Shown in pieces: positions 1 through 9,829 of a DNA stretch of 64,000 nucleotides. The first letter of the stretch is position 1, and the number at the start of each line of letters is the position of its first letter. This DNA comes from Bacteroidota bacterium (GTDB lineage: Bacteria > Bacteroidota > Bacteroidia > AKYH767-A > 2013-40CM-41-45), in contig JADKJP010000007.1 of assembly GCA_016720935.1 (NCBI GenBank), forward strand, positions 558,001 to 622,000, given 5' to 3'. The notes under the pieces were generated by a model, which was given only the letters and a program-made list of their open reading frames with translations, did no database searches and had not been told where the DNA came from. The position numbers were made by a program, and so were the translations under genes.

Positions 1-28
1 CCACTTTCCCGGCATTGTGTCAATCAGC

Positions 29-835
29 TCAATTGGTTTTAGTCGTCATTCCTTCGGCAACAATCCTTTGGCGGATGGCTTCGTAGAGCATAATTCCACA
101 AGCCACAGACACATTCAATGAAGAAATTGTTCCGATCATGGGAATTCGCAGCAACTTGTCGCAAATGCGAATGAGTTCAGGAGAAACGCCATCTTCTTCC
201 GAACCCATGACTACGGCAAGCGGACCATTGAGATCGTTCTGAAAATGGTATTCTTTTCCTTTCTCTGTCGCGGCTACTACCAGTACTCCACTTTGTTGCA
301 AATACGTCACTGTATTTTTCAGATTACTTTCCCTGCAAACAGGAATCCTGTTTAGTGCGCCTGCTGAAGTTCTGATCGCATCCGAAGTTACCTGCGCCGC
401 ACCTCTGGAAGGAATTACAATCGCGTGAACTCCCGCGCATTCTGCCGTACGGGCAATCGCTCCAAAGTTACGGACATCTGTGATCCTGTCCAGAACAAGC
501 AGAAAAGGTGTTTCTCCTTTTTCAAAGATTGAGGGCAACAATTGTCCGAGTGAATGATAAGAGATCGCGGAAATAAAACAAACAACATCCTGGTGATTCT
601 TCCGTGTGAAGCGGTTGAGTTTGTCTTCAGGAACCTCCGTCCATGGAATATTCTCTTCACGAAGCAGATTTTTTAACTCCTGCATCAACTCCCCTTTCGC
701 TGTGCGACCGATAAAAATTCTGTCGATCTCTTTCCCTGCTTTAACGGCTTCCATGACCGGTCTTAAACCGTAGATCATCTGGTCATCTTCACGATCGGCA
801 TTCGGGTTTTTATCTTTGAATGAAAAATTCTTCAT
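29..835 (-). CDS. rlmB: 23S rRNA (guanosine-2'-O-)-methyltransferase RlmB, SpoU/TrmH family
   Basis: 268 residues. The N-terminal third is the small substrate-binding domain of RlmB-type enzymes, with IYGLRPVMEAV near residue 21. The SpoU knotted methyltransferase domain follows, with its three motifs visible: DRITDVRNFGAIARTAE near residue 115, VMGSEEDGVS near 209, and SSLNVSVACGIMLYEA at 238. The family transfers a methyl group from SAM to the 2'-O of a guanosine in 23S rRNA. TrmH-type tRNA methyltransferases share the fold, but the N-terminal domain favours RlmB. The ATG at 835 gives a slightly longer N-terminus than usual; an internal Met at residue 20 is the alternative start. Confidence 0.93.
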   Translation of the reverse strand: MKNFSFKDKNPNADREDDQMIYGLRPVMEAVKAGKEIDRIFIGRTAKGELMQELKNLLREENIPWTEVPEDKLNRFTRKNHQDVVCFISAISYHSLGQLLPSIFEKGETPFLLVLDRITDVRNFGAIARTAECAGVHAIVIPSRGAAQVTSDAIRTSAGALNRIPVCRESNLKNTVTYLQQSGVLVVAATEKGKEYHFQNDLNGPLAVVMGSEEDGVSPELIRICDKLLRIPMIGTISSLNVSVACGIMLYEAIRQRIVAEGMTTKTN

Positions 836-862
836 ATTGTTTCTAATGATTGTGTACCGGTA

Positions 863-2119
863 TTAATTCATGCTGTTGTAAGCCCGGCCCTGACGCCATA
901 CTTCCACTGCACGATACCAACTGCTTTCATAGGTTGGTGATCGTGACAATGTAAAATCGTTATCAGTAAATGGATTATTGACTCGTACAAAAAAGAAATT
1001 CAGGGAGAGATTGCTGTTTGGAGTACCATAGATCCAGCTTTCACTCAATGCTCCACGATAAATCGTATTCGGACTGCCGAAGATAATATAGAGCATTCCT
1101 CTGTCGGTTCGCCATCCCTCAGTAAAAGAGGTAAAATAGCGATTTGCCTCTTTCACACGCGTATAGTACTTTTTTATAAGCTGACGGGACCTTTCCGCAT
1201 TCCCTCCGCGGTCCAGCCAGAATGCATCCATGGCACTTTTCAAATTGGGCTTATTGCCAATGTCTTCGAATTCTCTTTTGGTCGTTAAGTAACGCATCGC
1301 CTGATACATCTGCATGGCAGTGGTGATTTCGGGAAAACCTCCATTGAAACGGAATAGCGTTAAACCCACTGATGAATTCGTATCCGGAGCAAAATGATAG
1401 AAACCCTCTTTTGCAAGGTTCAGTCCATGTGTATCAGACAGATCCACCATAAACAAACTATCAGCGTGATAGTTAAATTCCTCTCTCACATCAAAGCTGT
1501 ATGGCGGTGGAGCCAGAATAAAATCACGGTGATAAAATTTGCACCAAAGTTTTTTAATTCCGGGATTCCTGCAATGCAAGCGAACTGTATCGCTCTGATA
1601 CAAATAATTCCTGAAAATTAAATTATCCCTGAGGTCGGTCACCCTGAAACTTTGTCTTCCAAGAGAATCCGTATTATCAAAATTGACAAAAAATTCTTCG
1701 CTGTAATTTTTATTATTATCGGTAAATATCAGATTGAGCAGATGACTTCCTTTCTGATGCACGTTAAAATCAAATTCAACCAGGCGTGGACCCGATTTCT
1801 CCATCATGTCGAAGGAGTACTGAAGGGTAAGCGTATCCAGCACAATTGAAGACTCGTATGATTCCATCAGACGAGCCTGTATTTTCAGAGACGCCTTGAA
1901 TTGATCATCCGGCTGACGGACAAACAAAAACTCGGAAGGCAACAGCTTTATTGAAATTCTGGAAAGGGTGTCTGAGGAATGAAATACATTTATTTCAGGA
2001 TGAAAAACCTGTTCTGAATTCCTATAAACGGAACTCAGGTTTTCATTGCTCAGCTCACGCGTACCGAAACATCCGGTAAGCAGGAAAAACAGAAAAAAAT
2101 AAAAATAGTTCCGGAACAT
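863..2119 (-). CDS. GWxTD domain-containing lipoprotein
   Basis: I place the start at the ATG at 2119, giving 418 residues. It begins with a lipoprotein signal peptide ending in the lipobox LLTGC (Cys17), and it sits next to the stop codon of the upstream rmuC. An ATG 102 bp further upstream would bury the signal peptide inside the protein. The C-terminal part carries the family signature GWRTDRG near residue 335, then IIFGSPNTIYR. GWxTD proteins are common in Bacteroidota and of unknown biochemical function. Likely exported and lipid-anchored. Co-directional with rmuC, probably co-transcribed. Confidence 0.85.
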   Translation of the reverse strand: MFRNYFYFFLFFLLTGCFGTRELSNENLSSVYRNSEQVFHPEINVFHSSDTLSRISIKLLPSEFLFVRQPDDQFKASLKIQARLMESYESSIVLDTLTLQYSFDMMEKSGPRLVEFDFNVHQKGSHLLNLIFTDNNKNYSEEFFVNFDNTDSLGRQSFRVTDLRDNLIFRNYLYQSDTVRLHCRNPGIKKLWCKFYHRDFILAPPPYSFDVREEFNYHADSLFMVDLSDTHGLNLAKEGFYHFAPDTNSSVGLTLFRFNGGFPEITTAMQMYQAMRYLTTKREFEDIGNKPNLKSAMDAFWLDRGGNAERSRQLIKKYYTRVKEANRYFTSFTEGWRTDRGMLYIIFGSPNTIYRGALSESWIYGTPNSNLSLNFFFVRVNNPFTDNDFTLSRSPTYESSWYRAVEVWRQGRAYNSMN

Positions 2120-2120
2120 A

Positions 2121-3455
2121 TCAGGACTGTATATTTTCCTCCGCGCGTTCAACCAGTGAAGGAGGAAGTTCCTTTGTTGCTTTTGCTCCCAGTTTCCGGA
2201 GATCTTCGATTCGCTTAACAATATTTCCGTTTCCGGTTGACAATTTATTCATGGCTTCCGAATAACTTGTTTTCGCGCCATCCATCTTTTTACCAACTTC
2301 GATCAGATCGTCAACAAAATTTTTGAACTTATCATACAGAGCACCGCCCTGACGGGCAATTTCCATCGCGTTACGGGTCTGTCTTTCCTGTTTCCAGATA
2401 GAAGAAATTGTGCGCAAGGTCGCAAGCAAAGTAGAAGGACTCACAATGACAATTTTCCTGTCCCATGCAAAATTGAACAATTCATTATCCGCCTGTACAG
2501 CCATTCCAAAAGAGGATTCAATAGGCATAAATAAAAGCACAAAATCAGGTGACGTAAAATCAGCAGAGCTCTGATAACTTTTTTCACTAAGACCTTTGAT
2601 ATGACTTCTGACACTTAATACATGTTCACGCAATGATTGTTCACGTATCTCCTCATCCGGCGCATTCACCATGGCTTCGTAGGCCACAAGCGAAACTTTT
2701 GAATCAACGATGATGTGTTTGCTGTCGGGAAGATAGATGACAGCATCCGGCTGAATTCTGTTTCCAATTTCATTCTGAGCACTAACCTGCATTTTGTACT
2801 CTTCATCTTTGATCAATCCTGAACGCTCCAGGATTTTCTCCAGGATAAGTTCACCCCAATTGCCTTGCTTTTTGGTGTCGCCCTTCAACGCCTTCACCAG
2901 GTTATTCGCTTCTTCACTGATCTGTTTATTTAATTCAACCAGACTTTTGATTTCTCCTTTCAATGAATTTCTTTCCGCAGACTCCGCTTTGTAAGCATTA
3001 TCAACCTTTTGTTCAAAGTCTCTGATTTTATCTTTCAGTGGATTGAGAATGATGTCCAACTGGGTTTTATTTTGCTCTGTAAACTTCTGACTTTTTTCAT
3101 CCAAAATTTTATTGGCGAGATTTTCAAATTCCTTTGTAAAACGTTGCTGAAGGCTTTCCAACTCTTCCTTTTGCAACATTAACTTTTCCTGAAGATTTTT
3201 ATTCGTTGTTTCCTGTTGTGCAAGCAGGGCATTCAGCTGAACATATTCCTGTCTTTCTTTTTCATTCTGTTTACGGGCATTTTCAGTTTGTAAAAGGGTC
3301 TGCTCCACCCTGTCGGCAAGAACAGAACGCTCCTTGTCCAATTCATTGATCCGGAGATTCAATGCCTCCTGCTCCGCATGGCCCTTATTCTTTGAATAAA
3401 ACCACATGAGGATAGCCCCAATAACAATTCCGGTGATGAGAAAAACGATTTGCAT
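2121..3455 (-). CDS. rmuC: RmuC family DNA recombination protein
   Basis: 444 residues. An N-terminal membrane segment (residues 2-19, IVFLITGIVIGAILMWFY) is followed by a long charged coiled coil to about residue 180. The RmuC core comes next (GNWGELILEKILERSGL, then PDAVIYLPDSKHIIVDSKVS, then FVLLFMPIESSF). RmuC proteins resemble nucleases and limit inversions at short inverted repeats; the mechanism is not firmly established. The GWxTD gene starts two bases after the stop codon, so the two form a tight pair. The short A/T-rich gap to the divergent gene at 3573 must hold the promoters for both. Confidence 0.92.
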   Translation of the reverse strand: MQIVFLITGIVIGAILMWFYSKNKGHAEQEALNLRINELDKERSVLADRVEQTLLQTENARKQNEKERQEYVQLNALLAQQETTNKNLQEKLMLQKEELESLQQRFTKEFENLANKILDEKSQKFTEQNKTQLDIILNPLKDKIRDFEQKVDNAYKAESAERNSLKGEIKSLVELNKQISEEANNLVKALKGDTKKQGNWGELILEKILERSGLIKDEEYKMQVSAQNEIGNRIQPDAVIYLPDSKHIIVDSKVSLVAYEAMVNAPDEEIREQSLREHVLSVRSHIKGLSEKSYQSSADFTSPDFVLLFMPIESSFGMAVQADNELFNFAWDRKIVIVSPSTLLATLRTISSIWKQERQTRNAMEIARQGGALYDKFKNFVDDLIEVGKKMDGAKTSYSEAMNKLSTGNGNIVKRIEDLRKLGAKATKELPPSLVERAEENIQS

Positions 3456-3572
3456 AATCCTTGTAAGAATGAGGTAAATTTACGAATTATTTTAAGCAAA
3501 CCTCCTATCGAACTCTTCCTGTATCCTGACGGATTCTTATCTTTCGGGGCAAAATCCTGTACATCAAAGCAA

Positions 3573-4661
3573 ATGTTGAAAAGATATCTGATTGTTCTGT
3601 TAATTCTCTGCCCGCTCATCACTTTTTCTCAGGAGCGCAGCTATACTATATCCCTAAAGCCGGAAGACTGGGGCATCCGGTCCGGTGCTTTTTATATCTG
3701 TGGAGTTGACGATAAAAGGCATGATACAAAGAGTAATGGAAAAATTTTAATGGAGGGAAGCAAGAATCCGGTTGACGTGGTATTTGAAGAAGACATACAA
3801 AAAAGTCTGTTGAGCTGGATTTCTAATTGCATGCCGGCTGACACAAGCAAAATTCCAATCTGGATCGCTATTGATGACTTTAAATTTAAGGATCCCGGAA
3901 CTGCAATTAAACACACCCTGAGTCTCGATTTCAAAATTCATTTTTACAGAATTCTTGAAGGACAGGAAATTGATCTTTTTCAAACAAGCGGAACTCCACA
4001 AATGCAGGCAAGAGGTTTTCCTAAATCCATGCCTGAAACTATCCTGCGTCAAACATTTAAAAGTTTATTCCAAAGCTTCAATGATTGGGTGAACCAAAAC
4101 CCGGGACAAGTTGCGCTCTGTAAAAACATTTCGGTAGAATTTGTCAGAATGGATGCATCAGAAAAGGAATCAAAAAAAGATACCATTCGCTGGACATCAG
4201 AATACAGATTAAACTGGGATGATTTCAAATCTTCTCCTGACAAATCTTCTCCATTCAGTGCGCAAAGTCATTGTTTGTTTGATTACAAAGGAGTGCCAAC
4301 TTTCAGGGATCAAACCATGATTTTACAGATCAGCATCTTCGCCTGTTTCGCGAAAAAAGAATCCTGGGTTCATCCGGATAAAAAGGAAGCACCGCTGCTA
4401 ACCCACGAACAATTGCATTTTGACATTTGTGAATTGTTTGTCAGAAAACTCCGGAAGAAAATTTCAGAAACCCCATTATCGCTTTTGAATTCCGACAATC
4501 AGATAAAGGCTCTTTTTGAAGAAGCCTGGAAAGCTTATCAGGTTAATCAGAATCTTTACGATGAGGAAACAGAACATGGTCTGATTGAAGCTGCCCAGAA
4601 AAAATGGATCAACAATGTGAATGAAGAATTGAATGGGCTTGCTGAATTTTCCAGAGATTAA
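3573..4661 (+). CDS. Secreted DUF922-like protein with HExxH motif
   Basis: 362 residues from the ATG at 3573. This start gives a clean signal peptide (MLKRYLIVLLILCPLITFSQ); in-frame sequence upstream would precede it with 41 unlikely residues. The C-terminal half has a W-rich stretch (WTSEYRLNWDDFKSS) and the zinc-peptidase-like motif LLTHEQLHFDICELF, where HEQLH plus the following F/D matches the DUF922 group of predicted secreted Zn proteases. No activity is established for the family. Divergent from rmuC. Confidence 0.7.
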   Translation: MLKRYLIVLLILCPLITFSQERSYTISLKPEDWGIRSGAFYICGVDDKRHDTKSNGKILMEGSKNPVDVVFEEDIQKSLLSWISNCMPADTSKIPIWIAIDDFKFKDPGTAIKHTLSLDFKIHFYRILEGQEIDLFQTSGTPQMQARGFPKSMPETILRQTFKSLFQSFNDWVNQNPGQVALCKNISVEFVRMDASEKESKKDTIRWTSEYRLNWDDFKSSPDKSSPFSAQSHCLFDYKGVPTFRDQTMILQISIFACFAKKESWVHPDKKEAPLLTHEQLHFDICELFVRKLRKKISETPLSLLNSDNQIKALFEEAWKAYQVNQNLYDEETEHGLIEAAQKKWINNVNEELNGLAEFSRD

Positions 4662-4676
4662 ATTCGAACACAATAT

Positions 4677-5762
4677 TTATTCTTCCATAAACAATTCCAT
4701 CTGTCCGCCTGCCGATGGAACTCTGAAAAGCGATTTGTTATAAGGAGGAATTTCACGATCTGCCATGAAACGGTTTACACTCTGATGAAGTAACTGACGG
4801 ATACTTTCCGCGATTTTCCCCTCACCTTTCATACGTGTCCCAAATCGACTGTCACTCAATTTACCTCCATGACAATCGGCGATCATGTGGAGTACTTTTT
4901 CGGCACGGTCAGGATAGGTTTTATGAATCCAGTTGGTAAAAATTTCCGCGACAGAATCATTTAAACGAACGATGGTCATGCCTGCATTCCGTGCACCACA
5001 TGCTGCGGCTGCTTCGATGATTGCTGGAATCTCATGACTGTTCAAACCAGGGATAATCGGAGCAACCATGACGGTCACAGGGATATTGTGCTGACTCAAA
5101 ACTTCAATAACCTTCAGTCGATTTTTAGCAGTAGCTGTTCTTGGCTCCAGTTGCAATCTCAAATCCTCATCAAGAGATGTAATACTGACAGCAACATGAA
5201 CAAGGCTTAATGCTGCAAGTTCTTTTAGTAAATCAAGATCACGGAGTATCAACTGATTTTTTGTGATCAGACTCACGGGATTCCTGAAGCGTAAAAGAAT
5301 CTCAAGCATTCTTCTGGTAAGTTTCCATTTACGTTCCGCGGGCTGATAACAATCTGTATTTCCCGAAAGCATGATTACCGCAGGCTTCCAGGATTTTTTT
5401 CGCAGCTCAGCTTCCAGCAAGGTTGGAGCTTCCGGTTTTACAAGGATCTTGGATTCAAAATCAAGTCCTGCGGAGTAGCCCCAATACTGATGTGTGTTTC
5501 TTGCATAACAATAAACACAGCCATGCTCACATCCCTGGTAGGGATTCATTGAATAATCAGAAGGAATATCCGGACTATCGATCCGGTTGATCATTTTTTT
5601 TGGATACTCGAGGAAATACTGCGTTGTATGGGAAAGTTCGAGTGCCTCATCGAGACCTTCGATGTGTTCCGTAACCAGTTCCTGACGCAAGTATTTATTA
5701 CGCGTATTCAGTTGCGCGCCCCGGCCTTTAATCAGGTTGTCTGTAATGCGATCTTTCGGCAT
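4677..5762 (-). CDS. PA0069-family radical SAM protein
   Basis: About 361 residues from the Met at 5762 (an ATG five codons upstream at 5777 is also possible). The radical SAM cluster motif is CEHGCVYCYA near residue 80, a CxxxCxxC that binds the 4Fe-4S cluster reducing SAM. The preceding SDYSMNPYQGCEHGC and following ARNTHQYWG are typical of the PA0069/Rv2578c group, whose substrate is unknown. It stops close to the convergent gene ending at 4661, leaving no room for a long terminator. Confidence 0.88.
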   Translation of the reverse strand: MPKDRITDNLIKGRGAQLNTRNKYLRQELVTEHIEGLDEALELSHTTQYFLEYPKKMINRIDSPDIPSDYSMNPYQGCEHGCVYCYARNTHQYWGYSAGLDFESKILVKPEAPTLLEAELRKKSWKPAVIMLSGNTDCYQPAERKWKLTRRMLEILLRFRNPVSLITKNQLILRDLDLLKELAALSLVHVAVSITSLDEDLRLQLEPRTATAKNRLKVIEVLSQHNIPVTVMVAPIIPGLNSHEIPAIIEAAAACGARNAGMTIVRLNDSVAEIFTNWIHKTYPDRAEKVLHMIADCHGGKLSDSRFGTRMKGEGKIAESIRQLLHQSVNRFMADREIPPYNKSLFRVPSAGGQMELFMEE

Positions 5763-5852
5763 GCAGACAGTATACAAAAAAATGTATCGCTGATTCCGGC
5801 AATAAAAAATTCTGTGAAAAAGAAAATATTTTCTTTTAAAGCTATCTCTAAA

Positions 5853-6407
5853 TTAGAAAACGATGATCATGTAACCTTTTTGTTCCAAAGGAGCTGTTGG
5901 CACATTGTCAAACAGCGCGCTTTCCGCAGCTTGCTTCGCTTTGGTTTTAAGGTATTCATTGTTCGTGCTGGAACCGGGAGCGCCGGGAGTTGCCTTGGTG
6001 ACATGTCCGTATTTATCAATACTGATTTCAACCACAACAGTTCCTTTGTCCTGAGTAAGATTATCAATGCGCGGGGCTTTGGCAATTTTACGGTCGGCAA
6101 CTTTATAACGGACGAGATATGATCCTGCAGTAATTTGCTTCTCCCCGATTTCTCTTGGAGCTGCCGCGGAAGATTCCGCGCCGGTAGCAGCTTTTGCCGC
6201 TTCCGATTCTGAAAAATTGATTGAATAAATATCCTCAACATTCAGTTTCATCTTGTTTCCTTTATACAAAAAGTCCACAGTGCCATTGTTCAGAGACTGA
6301 ACTGTTCCGTTCATTTTCTCTCCGCTTTTCATCGTTACAACATGTTGAGCGGAACAGAATGCGTACGAAGCCATAAAGGCTAATCCAAGAATTACTTTTT
6401 TCATCAT
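5853..6407 (-). CDS. Exported protein with TonB-C-like C-terminal domain
   Basis: 184 residues with an N-terminal signal peptide (MMKKVILGLAFMASYAFCSAQ). A short segment like a membrane or nucleic-acid-binding beta fold (TMKSGEKMNGTVQSLNNGTV) follows. The last 80 residues read VVVEISIDKYGHVTKATPG...TKAKQAAESALF...GYMIIVF, the pattern of the periplasmic TonB C-terminal fold. There is no N-terminal membrane anchor or proline-rich linker, so it is unlikely to be a working TonB energy transducer. Function unknown. Confidence 0.65.
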   Translation of the reverse strand: MMKKVILGLAFMASYAFCSAQHVVTMKSGEKMNGTVQSLNNGTVDFLYKGNKMKLNVEDIYSINFSESEAAKAATGAESSAAAPREIGEKQITAGSYLVRYKVADRKIAKAPRIDNLTQDKGTVVVEISIDKYGHVTKATPGAPGSSTNNEYLKTKAKQAAESALFDNVPTAPLEQKGYMIIVF

Positions 6408-6649
6408 TTTTTCAGCAATTGATTGTTTTATACAAAATTATAGAAGTTCAATTCACCAATTAGATGAGCAGAAGCTATTTATTAACATCTTGCGAAATCT
6501 AAATTCCAATCCAATGAACTATTTATGGAACGCAAACTATCACATTAATATTCTCATTCTTGGATTTTATTAAAAATTCCGGTTGAAAAGCCCACGTTTA
6601 TTTGATCAAAGAATGAAATAAATTCACGCCAGAATCGTCCATAAATAAG

Positions 6650-6657
6650 TACCTTTG
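6650..6657 (+). promoter_or_regulatory. Bacteroidota -7 promoter element upstream of ABC exporter
   Basis: TACCTTTG matches the TAnnTTTG consensus of the Bacteroidota housekeeping sigma factor and ends 16 bp before the ATG at 6674. The gap 6408-6673 holds nothing else that I can identify. Confidence 0.65.
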
Positions 6658-6673
6658 GCCCCCTCTATCTCCC

Positions 6674-8479
6674 ATGAAATTACTTTTATCTTACCTCCGC
6701 AATCACAAGAAATATGTACTGCTGGCACTCCTGCTGGCGGCTGTGAATCAGTGCTTTTCCCTTATGGACCCGCTGATTGCGGGAAAAATGATGGATCGTT
6801 TTGGTGTTCACATTTCAGACTATCGTAATGACCCGAACAAAAATTTCGCCCATGATATTATGCTGCTGCTGTTGGCATCAATGGGTGTTGCAATGGTCAG
6901 TCGTATCGCCAAGAATTTTCAGGATTATTTCGTGAATGTTGTTGTACAGCGCTCCGGAGCACAAATGTATACAGATGGAATCCGCCACTCTCTTGAACTT
7001 CCCTACCAGGTTTTCGAAGATCAGCGCAGTGGTGAAACGCTCGGCAAACTCCAGAAAGTACGAACCGATTCAGAGAAATTTATTACAGCCTTTATAAGTG
7101 TCGTATTTCAGACATTAGTTGGATTGATTTTCGTGATCTGGTATGCTTTTACAGTTCACTGGCTTGTTGCTCCTGTATTTCTTGTAACCGTTCCTTTACT
7201 TGGAATTGTCAGCAGTCTGCTCAGCAAAAACATCAAAAAAATCTCGAAAGTAATTCTTGGAGAAACCACTTCACTTGCCGGTTCAACAACTGAATCTTTA
7301 CGCAATATTGAACTGGTAAAAAGTCTCGGACTTGCCAATCAGGAAGTCAGTCGGTTGAATTCCATCACAGGAAAAATCCTGAAACTTGAATTGAAGAAAG
7401 TCCGGTATATCCGCAGTTTGAGTTTTGTGCAGGGAACGACTGTAAATTTTCTCCGCACAGCATTCTTATTCCTGTTGTATTATTTGGTGTTTAAGGATGT
7501 GATTACACCGGGAAAACTTCTTACGCTCACCTTTTTCAGCTTTTTCATTTTCGGACCTTTGCAGGAACTTGGTAATGTCATTGCCATCTATCGTGAAGCA
7601 CAGGCATCGCTTGCAAACTTCCAGACTATTCTCGATACACCAATTGAGCCGCGTCCGGCTAATCCGAAAAGTATAGGCAGAATTGAAGATTTTCGTTTCG
7701 ATAATGTATCATTCCGCCATCAAAGCAGTGCGCACAATGCGGTGGAAAATATTTCCTTTCAGGTTCGTCGCGGAGAAACTGTTGCCTTTGTAGGGCCAAG
7801 CGGTGCCGGCAAGACGACACTAGTCAAGTTGCTTGTTGGATTGTACATCCCTGAACAGGGAAAAATTCTTTACAACGGAATTCCCGGTGATCAGATCAAC
7901 AAGGATGAACTTCGTGAACAAATTGGTTTTGTTACACAGGATACACAGCTCTTCAGCGGAACTATTCGCGAGAACCTCCTCTTTGTAAATCCAAATGCTA
8001 CCGACGAGCAATGCATGGATGTGCTGAGGAAAGCAGCCTGTCAGAACCTGATGGCCAGAGCCGAGAAGGGTCTGGATTCAGTGATTGGTGAAGGTGGTGT
8101 AAAGGTTTCCGGTGGTGAAAAGCAAAGGCTTTCAGTAGCCCGTGCTTTGTTACGTCAACCCAACCTGATGGTTTTTGACGAGGCGACCTCCGCACTTGAC
8201 TCGATTACTGAAGAAGAAATTACAGATACCATTCGTGCTCTTACATCACGCAAGGAGCACATCACCATCATGATTGCTCACCGCCTGAGTACCATCATGC
8301 ATGCCGATAAAATCTTTGTTCTTGAGAAAGGACAAATTATTGAATCCGGTTCACACAATGATTTGCTCGAATCAAAGGGTTTGTATTACGCGATGTGGCG
8401 TCAACAGATTGGAGAACGTAAGCGTGTCGTTATCCCTGCCGGAAACGGAAGCGCGGCGAAAATGCCGGTAACAAATTAA
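6674..8479 (+). CDS. ABC transporter, fused permease and ATPase (exporter type)
   Basis: 601 residues. The N-terminal half is a six-helix exporter membrane domain (residues about 1-310). The nucleotide-binding domain follows with Walker A GPSGAGKT (near 378), Q-loop VTQDTQLF, signature VSGGEKQR, Walker B LMVFDEAT and switch histidine IMIAHRLS. This is a half-transporter that must dimerise; substrate unknown (lipid, peptide or drug). A NUDIX gene starts 14 bp downstream in the same direction, so the two may share a transcript. Confidence 0.92.
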   Translation: MKLLLSYLRNHKKYVLLALLLAAVNQCFSLMDPLIAGKMMDRFGVHISDYRNDPNKNFAHDIMLLLLASMGVAMVSRIAKNFQDYFVNVVVQRSGAQMYTDGIRHSLELPYQVFEDQRSGETLGKLQKVRTDSEKFITAFISVVFQTLVGLIFVIWYAFTVHWLVAPVFLVTVPLLGIVSSLLSKNIKKISKVILGETTSLAGSTTESLRNIELVKSLGLANQEVSRLNSITGKILKLELKKVRYIRSLSFVQGTTVNFLRTAFLFLLYYLVFKDVITPGKLLTLTFFSFFIFGPLQELGNVIAIYREAQASLANFQTILDTPIEPRPANPKSIGRIEDFRFDNVSFRHQSSAHNAVENISFQVRRGETVAFVGPSGAGKTTLVKLLVGLYIPEQGKILYNGIPGDQINKDELREQIGFVTQDTQLFSGTIRENLLFVNPNATDEQCMDVLRKAACQNLMARAEKGLDSVIGEGGVKVSGGEKQRLSVARALLRQPNLMVFDEATSALDSITEEEITDTIRALTSRKEHITIMIAHRLSTIMHADKIFVLEKGQIIESGSHNDLLESKGLYYAMWRQQIGERKRVVIPAGNGSAAKMPVTN

Positions 8480-8493
8480 TTCTACTCTCATTT

Positions 8494-9129
8494 ATGCTGG
8501 AAATTTTCAGCAAAAGTCTTAAACATCGATTGGCCCTGCCACTTCCTGGCCGGGAAGCACAGCTAAAAATGGCTCATGCGGAAAGAAGACTGAATCTTTC
8601 CCGCTACAAAATTCCGGAAGACGCCCGTTGGGGAAGTGTTTTGATTTTGTTGTTTGAAGACGAAGGCACGATAAAATTTCCGCTCATCCTCCGCTCTGAT
8701 TACGATGGTGTTCACAGCCGTCAGATAGGTTTACCCGGAGGCAAATACGAATCGCCTGATCTTGATTTACAAGCTACCGCTCTGCGTGAAACTGAAGAAG
8801 AAATCGGTGCCGCGCAAAAGGACATCACCATTATCGGCAAACTCACTGAGCTTTACATTCCACCAAGTAATTTTCTTGTTCATCCATACATCGGAACGAT
8901 TCCCTATCGTCCGCTTTTTGTTCCTGATAAAAATGAAGTTGCGAAAATCATCGAACTCGATCTGGATAAACTGATGGATGAAAGCAGTCTGGGCGAAAAA
9001 GACATCAAGTTAGGCACCGGACACATCATTCACACCCCTGTTTATTATTTTGAAGACGAAACCGTCTGGGGCGCGACAGCAATGATGCTGAGTGAATTTA
9101 AATCGGTGTTGTTTGAAATGGGGATCTGA
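8494..9129 (+). CDS. NUDIX hydrolase, CoA pyrophosphatase-like
   Basis: 211 residues. The Nudix box starts at GGKYESPDLDLQATALRET and continues EEEIGA, fitting Gx5Ex7REUxEExGU. The preceding RQIGLPGGKYE (UPF0035-like LPGG) is characteristic of CoA diphosphatases such as NudL/YeaB. Expected to cleave CoA or a related nucleotide pyrophosphate with Mg2+. It lies 14 bp after the ABC exporter stop. Confidence 0.85.
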   Translation: MLEIFSKSLKHRLALPLPGREAQLKMAHAERRLNLSRYKIPEDARWGSVLILLFEDEGTIKFPLILRSDYDGVHSRQIGLPGGKYESPDLDLQATALRETEEEIGAAQKDITIIGKLTELYIPPSNFLVHPYIGTIPYRPLFVPDKNEVAKIIELDLDKLMDESSLGEKDIKLGTGHIIHTPVYYFEDETVWGATAMMLSEFKSVLFEMGI

Positions 9130-9205
9130 GGGACGGGGGACGAGGGACGAAAGCTAACTCAATAACTCAATAACCAAATAACTCAATAACTCAACAACCA
9201 TTATC
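9130..9205. repeat. Short-word repeat tract: GGGACGA then AATAACTC
   Basis: Directly after the NUDIX stop codon the sequence reads as degenerate GGGACGA words followed by about five copies of an 8-bp unit close to AATAACTC. The same two words recur in the same order at 36835-36925. No coding potential. Confidence 0.7.
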
Positions 9206-9219
9206 CAGATCTTCGAACC

Positions 9220-9786
9220 TCAACCTCTATACTTCCAACAATCCACCAAATGATCATTGACCATTCCCGCTGCCTGCATATAGGCATAGCAAATGGTTGA
9301 ACCGACAAATTTAAAACCGCGTTTGTACAGATCGGCGCTCATGTTGTCGGATTCTTTTGTAGAAGGTTTGATGTTTTTGTGCGTCTTGTATTTGTGATCG
9401 ATTACTTTGTTGCCGGTGAACTGCCAGATGTATTTATCAAAAGTTCCAAACTCTTTTTGAATCTCAAGAAAACGTTGCGCGTTGTTGACGGTGCCATACA
9501 CCTTCAGCTTATTGCGAATGATCCCTGCATCATTCAGGAGTTTCTGAATTTTTGGTTCTTTATATTTTGCAATTTTGACATAATCAAAATTGTCAAAAGC
9601 TTTTCTGAAATTCTCTCTCTTGTTCAGGATTGTACTCCAGCTCAGTCCAGCCTGAAAAGTATCGAGCAAAATAAATTCAAAATGTTTTTCATCATCATGC
9701 ACGGGAACTCCCCACTCTGCATCATGATATTCCATCATGAGTTCAGAGGAAAGACACCACGGACAACGAATACGTTCTTTGGCCAT
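9220..9786 (-). CDS. tag: DNA-3-methyladenine glycosylase I
   Basis: 188 residues, the usual family length. It opens with RCPWCLSSELMMEYHDAEWGVPVHDD; the Cys/His residues here and HLVDC near the C-terminus form the Tag zinc site. The catalytic-pocket region FQAGLSWSTILNKRENF and the late motif VGSTICYAYMQAAGMVNDH are both present. It removes 3-methyladenine from alkylated DNA. The ATG at 9786 is the only sensible start. Confidence 0.95.
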   Translation of the reverse strand: MAKERIRCPWCLSSELMMEYHDAEWGVPVHDDEKHFEFILLDTFQAGLSWSTILNKRENFRKAFDNFDYVKIAKYKEPKIQKLLNDAGIIRNKLKVYGTVNNAQRFLEIQKEFGTFDKYIWQFTGNKVIDHKYKTHKNIKPSTKESDNMSADLYKRGFKFVGSTICYAYMQAAGMVNDHLVDCWKYRG

Positions 9787-9829
9787 TTTATAAACCAGAA
9801 TGGACTGAATAAATAAGAAAAAAGAAAAA

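Noticed and set aside
5853..6407. A true TonB protein
   Set aside because: It has a cleavable signal peptide but no inner-membrane anchor or proline-rich spacer, and no ExbB/ExbD neighbours.
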